A stretch of 64,000 nucleotides of DNA. It comes from Mesorhizobium sp. M2D.F.Ca.ET.226.01.1.1. Its GTDB lineage: Bacteria; Pseudomonadota; Alphaproteobacteria; Rhizobiales; Rhizobiaceae. A program made the translations under genes and the position numbers. This document shows positions 11,083 to 18,780 of the stretch, piece by piece. Each line of letters begins with the position of its first letter. The stretch's first letter is position 1. Below the pieces are notes generated by a model that was not told the DNA's origin, did not search any database, and was given only the letters and a program-made list of their open reading frames with translations. The stretch is taken from NCBI RefSeq assembly GCF_004022705.2, contig NZ_RZOY02000008.1:124001-188000 (forward strand), read 5' to 3'.

Positions 11083-11550
11083 TTAAATCGGCAGCGCGCC
11101 GGTTTCCTTGAGCGTCTCCAGCACGATTGCCGTCTTCACATGCTGAACGGATTCGTGTGGCAGCAGCACGCCGTTGACGAACTCCGACAGTGACTTGAGG
11201 TCCGGCGTCACCACCTTCAGGATATAGTCCATCTCGCCGGTCAGCGCGTGCGCCTCCTGCACCTCGGGGAGGCGGGCGACCAGTTCGCCGAAGCGGCGGG
11301 CATTGTCGCGATTGTGGGTCGCCAAGGTCACCGAGATCACGTTGACGAGCGAAAAGCCGAGACGATCGCGGTCGAGCACGGCGCGGTAACCCTTGATATA
11401 GCCGTCCTCTTCCAGGCGCAGGCGCCGGCGCGAGCATTGCGAGGCCGACAGGTTCACGCGTTCCGCAAGATCGTTGTTGGTGTAGCGCGCATCGTCCTGC
11501 AAAAGCGCCATTATCTTGCGGTCAAATTGATCAATGCGCGCATCTTCCAT
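11083..11550 (-). CDS. Lrp/AsnC family transcriptional regulator
   Basis: 155 residues: N-terminal HTH (DQFDRKIMALLQDDARYTNN region, recognition helix near LSASQCSRRRLRLEEDG) and a C-terminal RAM/AsnC ligand domain containing HALTGEMDYILKV. The ATG at 11550 follows a strong AGGAGG. It is divergent from hppD, so it is the likely local regulator of tyrosine catabolism; Lrp regulators next to hppD commonly sense aromatic amino acids. Twin TGCGCA boxes lie just upstream. Confidence 0.88.
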   Translation of the reverse strand: MEDARIDQFDRKIMALLQDDARYTNNDLAERVNLSASQCSRRRLRLEEDGYIKGYRAVLDRDRLGFSLVNVISVTLATHNRDNARRFGELVARLPEVQEAHALTGEMDYILKVVTPDLKSLSEFVNGVLLPHESVQHVKTAIVLETLKETGALPI

Positions 11551-11576
11551 GGATTTTCCTCCTGTGATGCACAATT

Positions 11577-11593
11577 TGCGCACATGATGCGCA
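11577..11593. promoter_or_regulatory. Twin TGCGCA boxes, putative Lrp-type operator
   Basis: TGCGCA occurs at 11577-11582 and 11588-11593, an 11-bp spacing that places both on one helix face. Each box is itself palindromic and the pair lies 27 bases upstream of the Lrp gene, in the region shared with hppD. Multimeric Lrp proteins typically bind phased sites of this kind. Function is inferred. Confidence 0.5.
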
Positions 11594-11687
11594 TTTCAGG
11601 TAGCCGAATGCAAGCACCGTGCGGCGGCTCCGCGCTATCATGATGAAGATGGCCAAGCCCGGCCAAAACAGCTTCCGGAGGACTGCC

Positions 11688-12803
11688 ATGGGCCCCTTCC
11701 CGCACGACGCGCCACCCGCGAAAATCAGCAAGCAAAACCCGGCCGGCACCGACGGTTTCGAATTCGTCGAATTCGCGCATCCGGAGCCCGCCAAGCTCGC
11801 CGAGCTGTTCACCCGCATGGGCTATACCGCGGTGGCCAAGCACCGGACCAAGGACATCACCGTCTGGCGGCAGGGGGACATCATCTATGTCGTCAATGCC
11901 GAGCCCGGTTCGCATGCGATGAAGTTCGTCGACAAGCACGGCCCCTGCGCCGCCTCGATGGCCTGGCGCGTGGTCGATGCCAAGCATGCTTTCCACCATG
12001 CCGTGTCGAATGGCGCCACGCCCTATGAAGGCGCCGACAAGGCGCTCGACGTGCCGGCCATCGTCGGCATCGGCGGCTCGCTGCTTTATTTCATCGAGGC
12101 CTACGGCGAGAAAGGCTCGGCCTATGACGCCGAGTTCGAGTGGCTGGGCGAGCGCGACCCCAAGCCCGAAGGCGTCGGCTTCTACTATCTCGACCACCTC
12201 ACCCACAATGTCTATCGCGGCAACATGGACAAATGGTGGGATTTCTATCGCGACCTGTTCGGCTTCAAGCAGATCCATTTCTTCGACATCGACGGCAAGA
12301 TCACCGGCCTTGTCAGCCGCGCCATCACCTCGCCCTGCGGCAAGATCCGCATTCCGCTGAACGAGTCCAAGGATGAGACCAGCCAGATCGCCGAGTATTT
12401 GAAGAAGTACAATGGCGAGGGCATCCAGCACATCGCCGTCGGCACGGACGCCATCTACGAGGCCACCGACAAGCTTGCCGCCAACGGGCTGAAGTTCATG
12501 CCTGGCCCGCCCGACACCTATTACGAGATGTCGCACGAGCGCGTGCACGGCCATGACGAGCCGATCGAGCGCATGAAGAAGCACGGTATCCTGATCGACG
12601 GAGAAGGCGTGGTCGATGGCGGCATGACCAAGATCCTGCTGCAGATTTTTTCGAAAACCGTCATTGGGCCGATCTTCTTCGAGTTCATCCAGCGCAAGGG
12701 CGACGAAGGCTTTGGCGAAGGCAATTTCCGCGCGCTGTTCGAGTCGATCGAGCAGGACCAGATCAAGCGCGGCGTGATCAAGCTGGACGGCAAGGCGGCG
12801 TAG
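11688..12803 (+). CDS. hppD: 4-Hydroxyphenylpyruvate dioxygenase
   Basis: 371 residues, usual bacterial length. Converts 4-hydroxyphenylpyruvate to homogentisate with Fe(II) and O2. Two vicinal-oxygen-chelate domains; the iron-binding 2-His-1-Glu set is visible in the second half: His in LDHLTHNVYRGNM, His in GEGIQHIAVGTDAIY, and Glu in the C-terminal FRALFESIEQDQIKRG. The ATG at 11688 has GGAGG upstream and is preferred over upstream in-frame ATGs. Homogentisate is then used by hmgA at 15521-16834. Divergent from an Lrp regulator. Confidence 0.95.
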   Translation: MGPFPHDAPPAKISKQNPAGTDGFEFVEFAHPEPAKLAELFTRMGYTAVAKHRTKDITVWRQGDIIYVVNAEPGSHAMKFVDKHGPCAASMAWRVVDAKHAFHHAVSNGATPYEGADKALDVPAIVGIGGSLLYFIEAYGEKGSAYDAEFEWLGERDPKPEGVGFYYLDHLTHNVYRGNMDKWWDFYRDLFGFKQIHFFDIDGKITGLVSRAITSPCGKIRIPLNESKDETSQIAEYLKKYNGEGIQHIAVGTDAIYEATDKLAANGLKFMPGPPDTYYEMSHERVHGHDEPIERMKKHGILIDGEGVVDGGMTKILLQIFSKTVIGPIFFEFIQRKGDEGFGEGNFRALFESIEQDQIKRGVIKLDGKAA

Positions 12804-12866
12804 AGCGGAAGGCTCGTTTGCGGCTCGAACGGCATTGATCTAAGCTCCGGTCCTACGGGTCGAGCC

Positions 12867-12968
12867 GTGAACGTCTCTATAACCGAAGCCAGGGCCAAAC
12901 TGTCGGAGCTCGTCAGGCGCGCCAACGCCGGCGAGGAGATTGTGATCACCCGGCGCGGGAGGCTGTAG
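12867..12968 (+). pseudogene. Truncated Phd/YefM-type antitoxin remnant
   Basis: From a GTG, 33 codons read as a recognisable Phd/YefM antitoxin N-terminus (NVSITEARAKLSELV then ANAGEEIVITRRGR) and end in TAG exactly where the family continues with a hydrophobic strand and the toxin-binding half. Full antitoxins are about 80-90 residues. No toxin gene (PIN or RelE/ParE) follows; the DinB gene comes next on the other strand. It is best read as the fossil of a type II toxin-antitoxin module. Confidence 0.7.
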
Positions 12969-13028
12969 CGCGTCTTTTACCTCCTCCGGCGAAGAAGACC
13001 TGTCGCCACGCGACGGTGCGGTCTCAAC

Positions 13029-13592
13029 CTAGCTGGATGGGTCGAGTGCTCGCGGCTGGAGTCCAAGCCGCTCGACCTCGTCCTTTCTCAGCTTGATGTC
13101 GTAGTCGAGCAGAAACTCATCCAATTGCGGCGGCGCGACAGAGGTGCCGGAGAGCATCGCATGCACCTGGCCGCGATGGTGGATGTCGTGCAGGAAGACG
13201 TGGGCGAGGATGTCGCCGATGCGTTCGGGGATCATGCCGTCCTGGCGTCGGTCGGTGATGACGCGGCGGTCGAGATCGGCTTCCGACAGGCCGTCGCAGA
13301 AGGCGACCAGCTTGCGGTCGAAATCGGCCTGTGCCGCTGCCAGGCTTGCCGCGCCGTCGAACGGTATGAAGTCGTCATAGGCCGAAGCGCCGAGGCCGCC
13401 GTCGGTCAGGAAATCGAGATAGAGAAGGTCGACCGCGAGGATGTGGTTGAGCGTCTCCCTGATCGACGGAAAGAAGCTGACACGCCCGGCCTCGAACTCG
13501 CCCGGCTTCAGCGCGAGCACAGCGCGGTAAAGCCGGTCGTTTGACCATAAATTGTTGCGGGCCATGCGGCGTAGATGTTCCAGCAGGGTCAC
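13029..13592 (-). CDS. DinB family metalloprotein in the hmg operon
   Basis: 187 residues, four-helix DinB fold. The likely metal-binding histidines are in ETLNHILAVD (about residue 49) and in AHVFLHDIHHRGQVHAML (about 130-147). GTG start at 13592, 22 bases after fumarylacetoacetase, so probably the last gene of the hmgA operon. The DinB superfamily includes the mycothiol-dependent maleylpyruvate isomerase, and no GST-type maleylacetoacetate isomerase is present nearby. A role in maleylacetoacetate isomerisation is therefore an attractive but untested guess. Other DinB proteins are thiol S-transferases or have no known function. Confidence 0.82.
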   Translation of the reverse strand: MTLLEHLRRMARNNLWSNDRLYRAVLALKPGEFEAGRVSFFPSIRETLNHILAVDLLYLDFLTDGGLGASAYDDFIPFDGAASLAAAQADFDRKLVAFCDGLSEADLDRRVITDRRQDGMIPERIGDILAHVFLHDIHHRGQVHAMLSGTSVAPPQLDEFLLDYDIKLRKDEVERLGLQPRALDPSS

Positions 13593-13614
13593 CGGGCCTG
13601 AACTCCCTTTTCCG

Positions 13615-14628
13615 TCACCCCTCGTATCTCTCGACCTTCTGCTCGATGGCGCCGAAGATCGAATGGCCCGCCTTGTCCTTCATCTCGATGCGCACCGTGT
13701 CGCCGAAGCGCAGGAAGGGCGTCTTCGGCTCGCCGCTCTCGATGGTCTCGATCATGCGCAGCTCGGCGATGCAGGAATAGCCGGCGCCGCCGGCCGAGAC
13801 CGGCTTGCCCGGCCCGCCATTCAGCTTGTTGGAGACGGTGCCGGAGCCGATGATGGTGCCGGCGGCAAGCGGCCGGGTTTTTGCGGCATGCACGATCAGC
13901 GCCGGGAAATCGAAGGTCATGTCGATGCCGGCATTGGCGCGGCCGAAGGGCTTGCCGTTGAGATCGGCGAGCAGCGCGAGGTTTACCTTGCCGCCGTCCC
14001 ACGCGTCGCCCAATTCGTCGGGCGTGACCGCGACCGGCGAGAAAGCCGAAGACGGTTTCGACTGGAAGAAGCCGAAGCCTTTGGCCAGTTCCGGCCCGGT
14101 TATGGCGCGCAGCGTCACGTCGTTGACCAGCATGACGAGACGGATCGCGCCCCTTGCTTCTTCCAGGCTGGCGCCCATCGTCACGTCGTCGACGATGACC
14201 GCTACTTCAGCCTCCATGTCGATGCCGAAGGCTTCGTCGGCCATGCGGATCGGATCGCGCGGCGCAATGAAGGAGTCCGAGCCGCCCTGGTAGATCAGTG
14301 GATCGGTCCAGAAGCTTGCCGGCATCTCGACGCCGCGCGCCTTCCGCACCAGCTCGACATGATTCACATAGGCCGAGCCGTCCGCCCATTGATAGGCGCG
14401 CGGCAGCGGCGAATGCGCGTCATGTTCGTGGAAACGCGCCGAGGGCACGGCGTTCGTCTCGAGCGACTCTGCCATGGCCGCGAGATGCGGCGCGATCCTG
14501 CGCCAGTCGTCGAGCGCGGCCTGCAATGTCGGCACCAGGAAGGAAGCGTCGGTGAACCGCGTCAGATCGCGCGAGACCACGACCAGCTTCCCGTCGCGCG
14601 TCCCGTTCTTCAGTGTGGCAAGCTTCAT
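13615..14628 (-). CDS. Fumarylacetoacetate hydrolase (FAH family)
   Basis: 337 residues. Last step of tyrosine degradation, splitting fumarylacetoacetate into fumarate and acetoacetate. FAH fold with metal-binding acidic residues in DMEAEVAVIVDD (about 137-148) and a downstream Asp in VMLVNDVTLR; the TIIGSGTVSNKLNGG loop is conserved. It matches the bacterial FAH type found beside hmgA in rhizobia. The ATG overlaps the preceding MBL stop (ATGA), and gene order hmgA-MBL-FAH-DinB indicates one transcript. Confidence 0.92.
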   Translation of the reverse strand: MKLATLKNGTRDGKLVVVSRDLTRFTDASFLVPTLQAALDDWRRIAPHLAAMAESLETNAVPSARFHEHDAHSPLPRAYQWADGSAYVNHVELVRKARGVEMPASFWTDPLIYQGGSDSFIAPRDPIRMADEAFGIDMEAEVAVIVDDVTMGASLEEARGAIRLVMLVNDVTLRAITGPELAKGFGFFQSKPSSAFSPVAVTPDELGDAWDGGKVNLALLADLNGKPFGRANAGIDMTFDFPALIVHAAKTRPLAAGTIIGSGTVSNKLNGGPGKPVSAGGAGYSCIAELRMIETIESGEPKTPFLRFGDTVRIEMKDKAGHSIFGAIEQKVERYEG

Positions 14629-15524
14629 GCGGTTTCCTCTCCTCCAGCAGCCTTTTTACTGCTTAGCCCAACAACAAGGCCGTCGCGGGCAATCGTCAAG
14701 TCACCGGCCCACGATTTCCTGACAGCGGCGACCCAGTCGCCCTCGTCGATATCGGGATCGTCGGCGGGAATGAGGTGGTTGAGCACCAATCTCCTCACCC
14801 CGGCGTCGCTGGCGATGCGGCCTGCCTCCTCGGCAAAGCTGTGGCTGGCAAGCAGATGCTCTTTCAGCCGCGCGCCGTTGCCGGTCCTGGCGACCAGCCT
14901 CTCCACACCCTCTTCCAGCATCGCTTCATGGACAAGGATGTCGGCGCCACTGGCGAAGCCGGCCAGCGGCGGAAAGAACGCCGTGTCGGCGGAGAACACG
15001 ACGCTTCTGCCGCCATGCTCGAATCGCAGCGCGAAACAGTCGGTCACCGGCGGATGGTCGACGCGCAGCGCCGTTACCACCAGGCCGTGCTCCTCCAGAA
15101 CCGATCCTTCGCCGAATTCCTCGACCAAGACTAGGGCTCGGATATCCGGCCGGCCCTCGTCGGCGATTCGAATCTCGATGTCGAAATCCATCGCCTGGCA
15201 GAAGCGCTGCCAATAGTGGCTGGTGCCAGGGGGACCGAAGACGGTCACCGGTGTGGCCAGGCCCGCGGTCCAGGCGGTGTGGATCAGCGGTCCGAGTTCC
15301 AGGACGTGGTCCGAATGAAGATGCGTGATGAAGATCAGGTCGAGCGCCTTGAGGCTGATGCCGGCATCGACCAGGCCGCGGGTGGCGCCCAGCCCACAAT
15401 CGACGACGATGGTTCGTCCGCCGAGTTCCAGGAACGACGAACTCGGCCATGGACCGCCCGGGCGCAACGCCGGACCGCCCTTGGAGCCAAGCAGGACCAG
15501 TCGGTCCGCTACTTCGGTGCTCAA
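14625..15524 (-). CDS. MBL-fold metallo-hydrolase between hmgA and fumarylacetoacetase
   Basis: 299 residues, RNase Z/arylsulfatase-like branch of the metallo-beta-lactamase superfamily. Metal motif FITHLHSDHVLELG near residue 85-97 (HxHxDH), VVFSADTAFFPPL with the metal Asp near 190, and C-terminal LVLNHLIPADDPD with the last His. TTG start overlapping the hmgA stop (TTGA) and an ATGA overlap with FAH show tight coupling on both sides. Nothing in the textbook pathway needs it. It might hydrolyse a lactone or side product such as homogentisate lactone, but the substrate is unknown. Confidence 0.85.
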   Translation of the reverse strand: MSTEVADRLVLLGSKGGPALRPGGPWPSSSFLELGGRTIVVDCGLGATRGLVDAGISLKALDLIFITHLHSDHVLELGPLIHTAWTAGLATPVTVFGPPGTSHYWQRFCQAMDFDIEIRIADEGRPDIRALVLVEEFGEGSVLEEHGLVVTALRVDHPPVTDCFALRFEHGGRSVVFSADTAFFPPLAGFASGADILVHEAMLEEGVERLVARTGNGARLKEHLLASHSFAEEAGRIASDAGVRRLVLNHLIPADDPDIDEGDWVAAVRKSWAGDLTIARDGLVVGLSSKKAAGGEETA

Positions 15525-16834
15525 GACCAGTCGCCTTCCGGCGTGCCGTTAAAACGCTTCTTCAGGTCGGCCCAGCAATCGATGTAGTTCTCTTGCAAGG
15601 TGCCGAGCTCGGCGGCGTAGCGTGTCAGCATCTGCGGGAAGCGCGTCTCGAACATGAAGGCCATGGTGTTGTCGAGCTTGACCGCCTTCAGCTCGGCCCG
15701 TGTCGCCTTCTCGAATCCGGAAGCGTCCGGTCCATGCGCCAGCATCTGGTTGTGCAGGCTGATGCCGCCGGGAACAAAGCCTTCTTCCTTGGCGTCGTAC
15801 TGGCCGTGGATCAGGCCCATGAACTCGCTCATGATGTTGCGATGGTACCAGGGCGGCCGGAACGTGTTTTCCGCCACCAGCCAGCGCGGCGGGAAGATGA
15901 CGAAGTCGACATTGGCCGTGCCCTCCTCGCCGCTCGGCGCCGTCAGCACCGTGAAGATCGACGGATCGGGGTGGTCGAACAGGATGGCGCCGACCGGCGA
16001 AAACGTTGCCAGATCATATTTATAGGGTGCGTAGTTGCCGTGCCAGGCGACGACGTCGAGCGGCGAATGGCCAAGCTCGGTGACGTGGAAGGAGCCGCAC
16101 CATTTGACGATCAACCGGCAGGGCGTCTCCTTCTCCTCGAACCAGGCGCAGGGCGTCTTGAAATCGCGCGGATTGGCCAGGCAATTGGCGCCGATCGGCC
16201 CGCGATCGGGCATGGTGAATTTGGCGCCGTAATTCTCACAGACATAGCCGCGCGCCTCCTTGTCGGCGAGCTCGACCTTGAAGACGAGGCCGCGCGGCAA
16301 CACCGCGATCTCGCCGGGGCGAAGCTCGATGACGCCCATCTCGGTGACGAAGCGCAGCGCGCCGACCTGCGGCACGACCAGCAATTCGCCATCGGCGTTG
16401 AAGAAATGGTCGTCCACCATCGAGCGGTTGGCGACATAGACATGCGCGGCCATGCCGGATTGCCCGACAGCATCGCCGGCCGTGGTGAACGTGCGCATGC
16501 CGGCGATGAAGTCCGTCGGCTCGGAAGGCATGGGCGTCGGGTTCCAGCGGTATTGGCCGAGCGCCAGCTCATGATCGCCGATGTTGGGGCCCGTCTTCCA
16601 CAGAGGATGGCTCGCGCCTTTGAAGCGGCCGGTGTGCTTTACGCTCGGGCGGATGCGGTAAAGCCAGGAACGCTCATTGGTGCCGCGCGGCGCGGTGAAG
16701 GGCGAGCCCGAAAGCTGCTCGGCATAGAGGCCGTAGGCCGGCCTCTGCGGCGAGTTGCGGCCCTGCGGCAGCGAACCGGGCAGCGTCTCGGTCTCAAAGT
16801 CGTTGCCGAAGCCCGGCATGTAGGAAAAGCCCAT
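15521..16834 (-). CDS. hmgA: Homogentisate 1,2-dioxygenase
   Basis: 437 residues. Opens the homogentisate ring to maleylacetoacetate using Fe(II) and O2. Conserved motifs: MPGFGNDFETE at the N-terminus, GLYAEQLSGSPFTAPR near 35-50, and the iron-site region FPPRWLVAENTFRPPWYHRN with EFMGLIHGQYDAKEEGF. ATG at 16834 follows GGGAGGATC. First gene of the leftward operon and divergent from the MarR gene, which probably controls it. Confidence 0.97.
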   Translation of the reverse strand: MGFSYMPGFGNDFETETLPGSLPQGRNSPQRPAYGLYAEQLSGSPFTAPRGTNERSWLYRIRPSVKHTGRFKGASHPLWKTGPNIGDHELALGQYRWNPTPMPSEPTDFIAGMRTFTTAGDAVGQSGMAAHVYVANRSMVDDHFFNADGELLVVPQVGALRFVTEMGVIELRPGEIAVLPRGLVFKVELADKEARGYVCENYGAKFTMPDRGPIGANCLANPRDFKTPCAWFEEKETPCRLIVKWCGSFHVTELGHSPLDVVAWHGNYAPYKYDLATFSPVGAILFDHPDPSIFTVLTAPSGEEGTANVDFVIFPPRWLVAENTFRPPWYHRNIMSEFMGLIHGQYDAKEEGFVPGGISLHNQMLAHGPDASGFEKATRAELKAVKLDNTMAFMFETRFPQMLTRYAAELGTLQENYIDCWADLKKRFNGTPEGDWS

Positions 16835-16901
16835 CCGATCCTCCCTGATCCCTGTTTGTCGGCCTTGCTAGGCGAGGCTTGCCGGCGATGTTGACCAAAC
16901 T

Positions 16902-16935
16902 GGTTGCATTTGTAACCATCGAAAATGTAACTATC
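16902..16935. promoter_or_regulatory. Putative MarR operator between hmgA and its regulator
   Basis: GGTTGCATTTGTAACC (16902-16917) is an imperfect palindrome with one mismatch in seven-base arms. Its right half TGTAACCATC (16911-16920) is repeated as TGTAACTATC at 16926-16935, 15 bases on. The site sits in the 130-base hmgA/marR divergent gap, where a HmgR-like MarR repressor would bind. Function inferred. Confidence 0.5.
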
Positions 16936-16964
16936 AACGGAAACCGCGCATCCCGGGAGCGCTC

Positions 16965-17411
16965 ATGGAACCGGATATCCTCGAGCTGGAAAGCTTCCTG
17001 CCCTATCGGCTCTATCGATTGGCGGATACCGTCAGCCGCGAATTCTCAAAGATCTACAAGGAGCGCCACGGCCTGACGCGGCCGGAATGGCGCACGCTTT
17101 CCGGGCTTGGCGAGCGCGGCACGATGACGGCGACGGAACTCAGAGAGCAGTCAGCCATGCACAAGACCAAGGTGTCGCGGGCGGTGGCCGAACTGGAGCG
17201 GCGGCGCTGGCTGACGCGCACGCCGGACGAGAGTGATCGGCGGGTGGAGCACCTGGCGCTGACCAAGGCGGGACTGGCGGCTTATCGGGAAATGGTGCCG
17301 CTGGCGAAGGCGTTTGAAAGCGAGTTGCTGGCGAGGTTGAGTGCGGAAGAACGGGCGGCGATTGTGAGGGGTGTGGCGGCGCTGGAGGAGGCGTTGGGAG
17401 AAATGAGCTGA
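16965..17411 (+). CDS. MarR family regulator next to hmgA
   Basis: 148 residues, single winged-helix domain with dimer helices at both ends. Recognition region around MTATELREQSAMHKTKVSRAV is partly visible as SAMHKTKVSRAV; the wing contains TPDESDRRVEHLALT. ATG at 16965 after GGGAGC. Divergent from hmgA, so probably the homogentisate-pathway repressor (HmgR-like); homogentisate as ligand is an inference from that context. Confidence 0.87.
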   Translation: MEPDILELESFLPYRLYRLADTVSREFSKIYKERHGLTRPEWRTLSGLGERGTMTATELREQSAMHKTKVSRAVAELERRRWLTRTPDESDRRVEHLALTKAGLAAYREMVPLAKAFESELLARLSAEERAAIVRGVAALEEALGEMS

Positions 17412-17427
17412 CAGGCTGGCGCGAGGC

Positions 17428-17459
17428 CCCCCTCTCTGTCCGGCAGGACAGAGAGGGGG
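17428..17459. terminator. Strong 14-bp hairpin between convergent marR and tdh
   Basis: A perfect 14-bp stem runs from CCCCCTCTCTGTCC (17428-17441) to its exact complement (17446-17459), with a four-base loop GGCA. It lies 17 bases after the marR stop and 33 bases before the tdh end. No clear T-run follows, so it may be a bidirectional transcript-end stabiliser or a terminator. Confidence 0.7.
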
Positions 17460-17491
17460 TCGAAGGAATTCGACGTTTCCTTAGAAGTCCC

Positions 17492-18526
17492 TCACCAATC
17501 CATCACGACCTTACCCGAACTGCCGCTCCGCATTGCATCGAACCCAATTTGGAAATCATCGATCCCGATGCGATGCGTGATCAGCCCCGAGACATCCAGT
17601 GGCCCCTGCACGAGGGCGATCATCTTGTACCAGGTCTCGAACATCTCGCGGCCGTAGATGCCCTTCAGATGCAGCATCTTGAAGATGACCTTGTTCCAGT
17701 CGATCTCGAAGCCTGTAGGCGCGATGCCGAGGATGGCGATCTTGCCGCCATTGTTCATGGTGTCGATCATGTCGCGGAAGGCGGGCGCTGCGCCCGACAT
17801 TTCCAGGCCGACGTCGAAACCTTCGGTCATGCCGATCGAGGGCATCACGTCGCGCAACTTCTCCTTCGAGGCATCGACGACATGCTGCACGCCAAGCTTG
17901 CGCGCCAGGTCCAGCCGAACCGGATTGATGTCGGTGATGACGACTTTTCGCGCGCCGACGCATTGCGCGACCAGCGCGCCCATGATGCCGATCGGGCCTG
18001 CGCCGGTGACGAGCACATCCTCGCCGACCAGATCGAAGGACAGTGCCGTATGCACGGCATTGCCCAGCGGATCGAAGATGGCAGCGATCTCGTCCGGCAC
18101 GTCGTCCGGGATCGGCACGACATTGTGCTGCGGGATGACCATGTATTCACCGAAGGCGCCGGGGCGGTTGACGCCGACGCCCAGTGTGTTGCGGCATAGA
18201 TGCCCTCGCCCGGCGCGGCAGTTGCGGCAATGACCGCAGACGATGTGACCCTCGCCCGAGACGCGCTGGCCGACCTTGTATTCGGTGACCGCGGCGCCGA
18301 AATCGGCGACCGTGCCGACGAATTCATGGCCCGTCACCATCGGCACCGGCACGGTCTTCTGCGCCCACTGGTCCCAATTGTAGATGTGGACGTCGGTGCC
18401 GCAGATCGCGGTCTTCCTGACCTTGATCAGCACGTCGTTGGGGCCGATCTCCGGCACCGGCACCTTTTCCATCCAGATGCCCGGCTCGGCCTTGGCCTTC
18501 ACCAGCGCCTTCATCATGTTGGACAT
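17492..18526 (-). CDS. tdh: L-threonine 3-dehydrogenase
   Basis: 344 residues, zinc-dependent medium-chain dehydrogenase. Oxidises L-threonine to 2-amino-3-ketobutyrate with NAD+. Catalytic zinc site AICGTDVHIYNWDQWA (Cys near 42) and VTGHEFVG; structural zinc cysteines in GEGHIVCGHCRNCRAGR; Rossmann motif VTGAGPIGIMG near 175. GAGGA precedes the ATG. The product goes to Kbl, encoded upstream in the same operon with one small gene between. Confidence 0.96.
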   Translation of the reverse strand: MSNMMKALVKAKAEPGIWMEKVPVPEIGPNDVLIKVRKTAICGTDVHIYNWDQWAQKTVPVPMVTGHEFVGTVADFGAAVTEYKVGQRVSGEGHIVCGHCRNCRAGRGHLCRNTLGVGVNRPGAFGEYMVIPQHNVVPIPDDVPDEIAAIFDPLGNAVHTALSFDLVGEDVLVTGAGPIGIMGALVAQCVGARKVVITDINPVRLDLARKLGVQHVVDASKEKLRDVMPSIGMTEGFDVGLEMSGAAPAFRDMIDTMNNGGKIAILGIAPTGFEIDWNKVIFKMLHLKGIYGREMFETWYKMIALVQGPLDVSGLITHRIGIDDFQIGFDAMRSGSSGKVVMDW

Positions 18527-18567
18527 CGAGAATCCTCAATTCAGCTAAATTAAAACAAACGTCGCGA

Positions 18568-18780
18568 TCAGTTCGGAGCGGTAAACACATCCAACTGAAA
18601 CTTCATGCCTTTTCCCTGCAGCCTCTCAACAGCGCAAATTGAATGCAGGTAGAGATACTGCATGGGAGCATCGTCCTCATCGGACCAAAGGTTGCGGACC
18701 GAAATCTCGACAGCCTGTCGATCACTTGTCTCGATGCGTTCATCGCAGAACCAACACGATATGCCGGGCTTGTCGGTCAT
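18568..18780 (-). CDS. Small CxxC protein between kbl and tdh
   Basis: 70 residues, not recognised. It begins MTDKPGISCWFCDERIE, with a CxxC pair at residues 9 and 12, and has one further Cys in LHSICAVERL; a single zinc or metal site is possible. The ATG overlaps the kbl stop (ATGA), which argues that it is a real, translated gene rather than a gap. The gap to tdh is 41 bases. Acidic and basic residues are mixed and there is no signal or membrane segment. Function unknown; it may tune threonine degradation. Confidence 0.7.
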   Translation of the reverse strand: MTDKPGISCWFCDERIETSDRQAVEISVRNLWSDEDDAPMQYLYLHSICAVERLQGKGMKFQLDVFTAPN

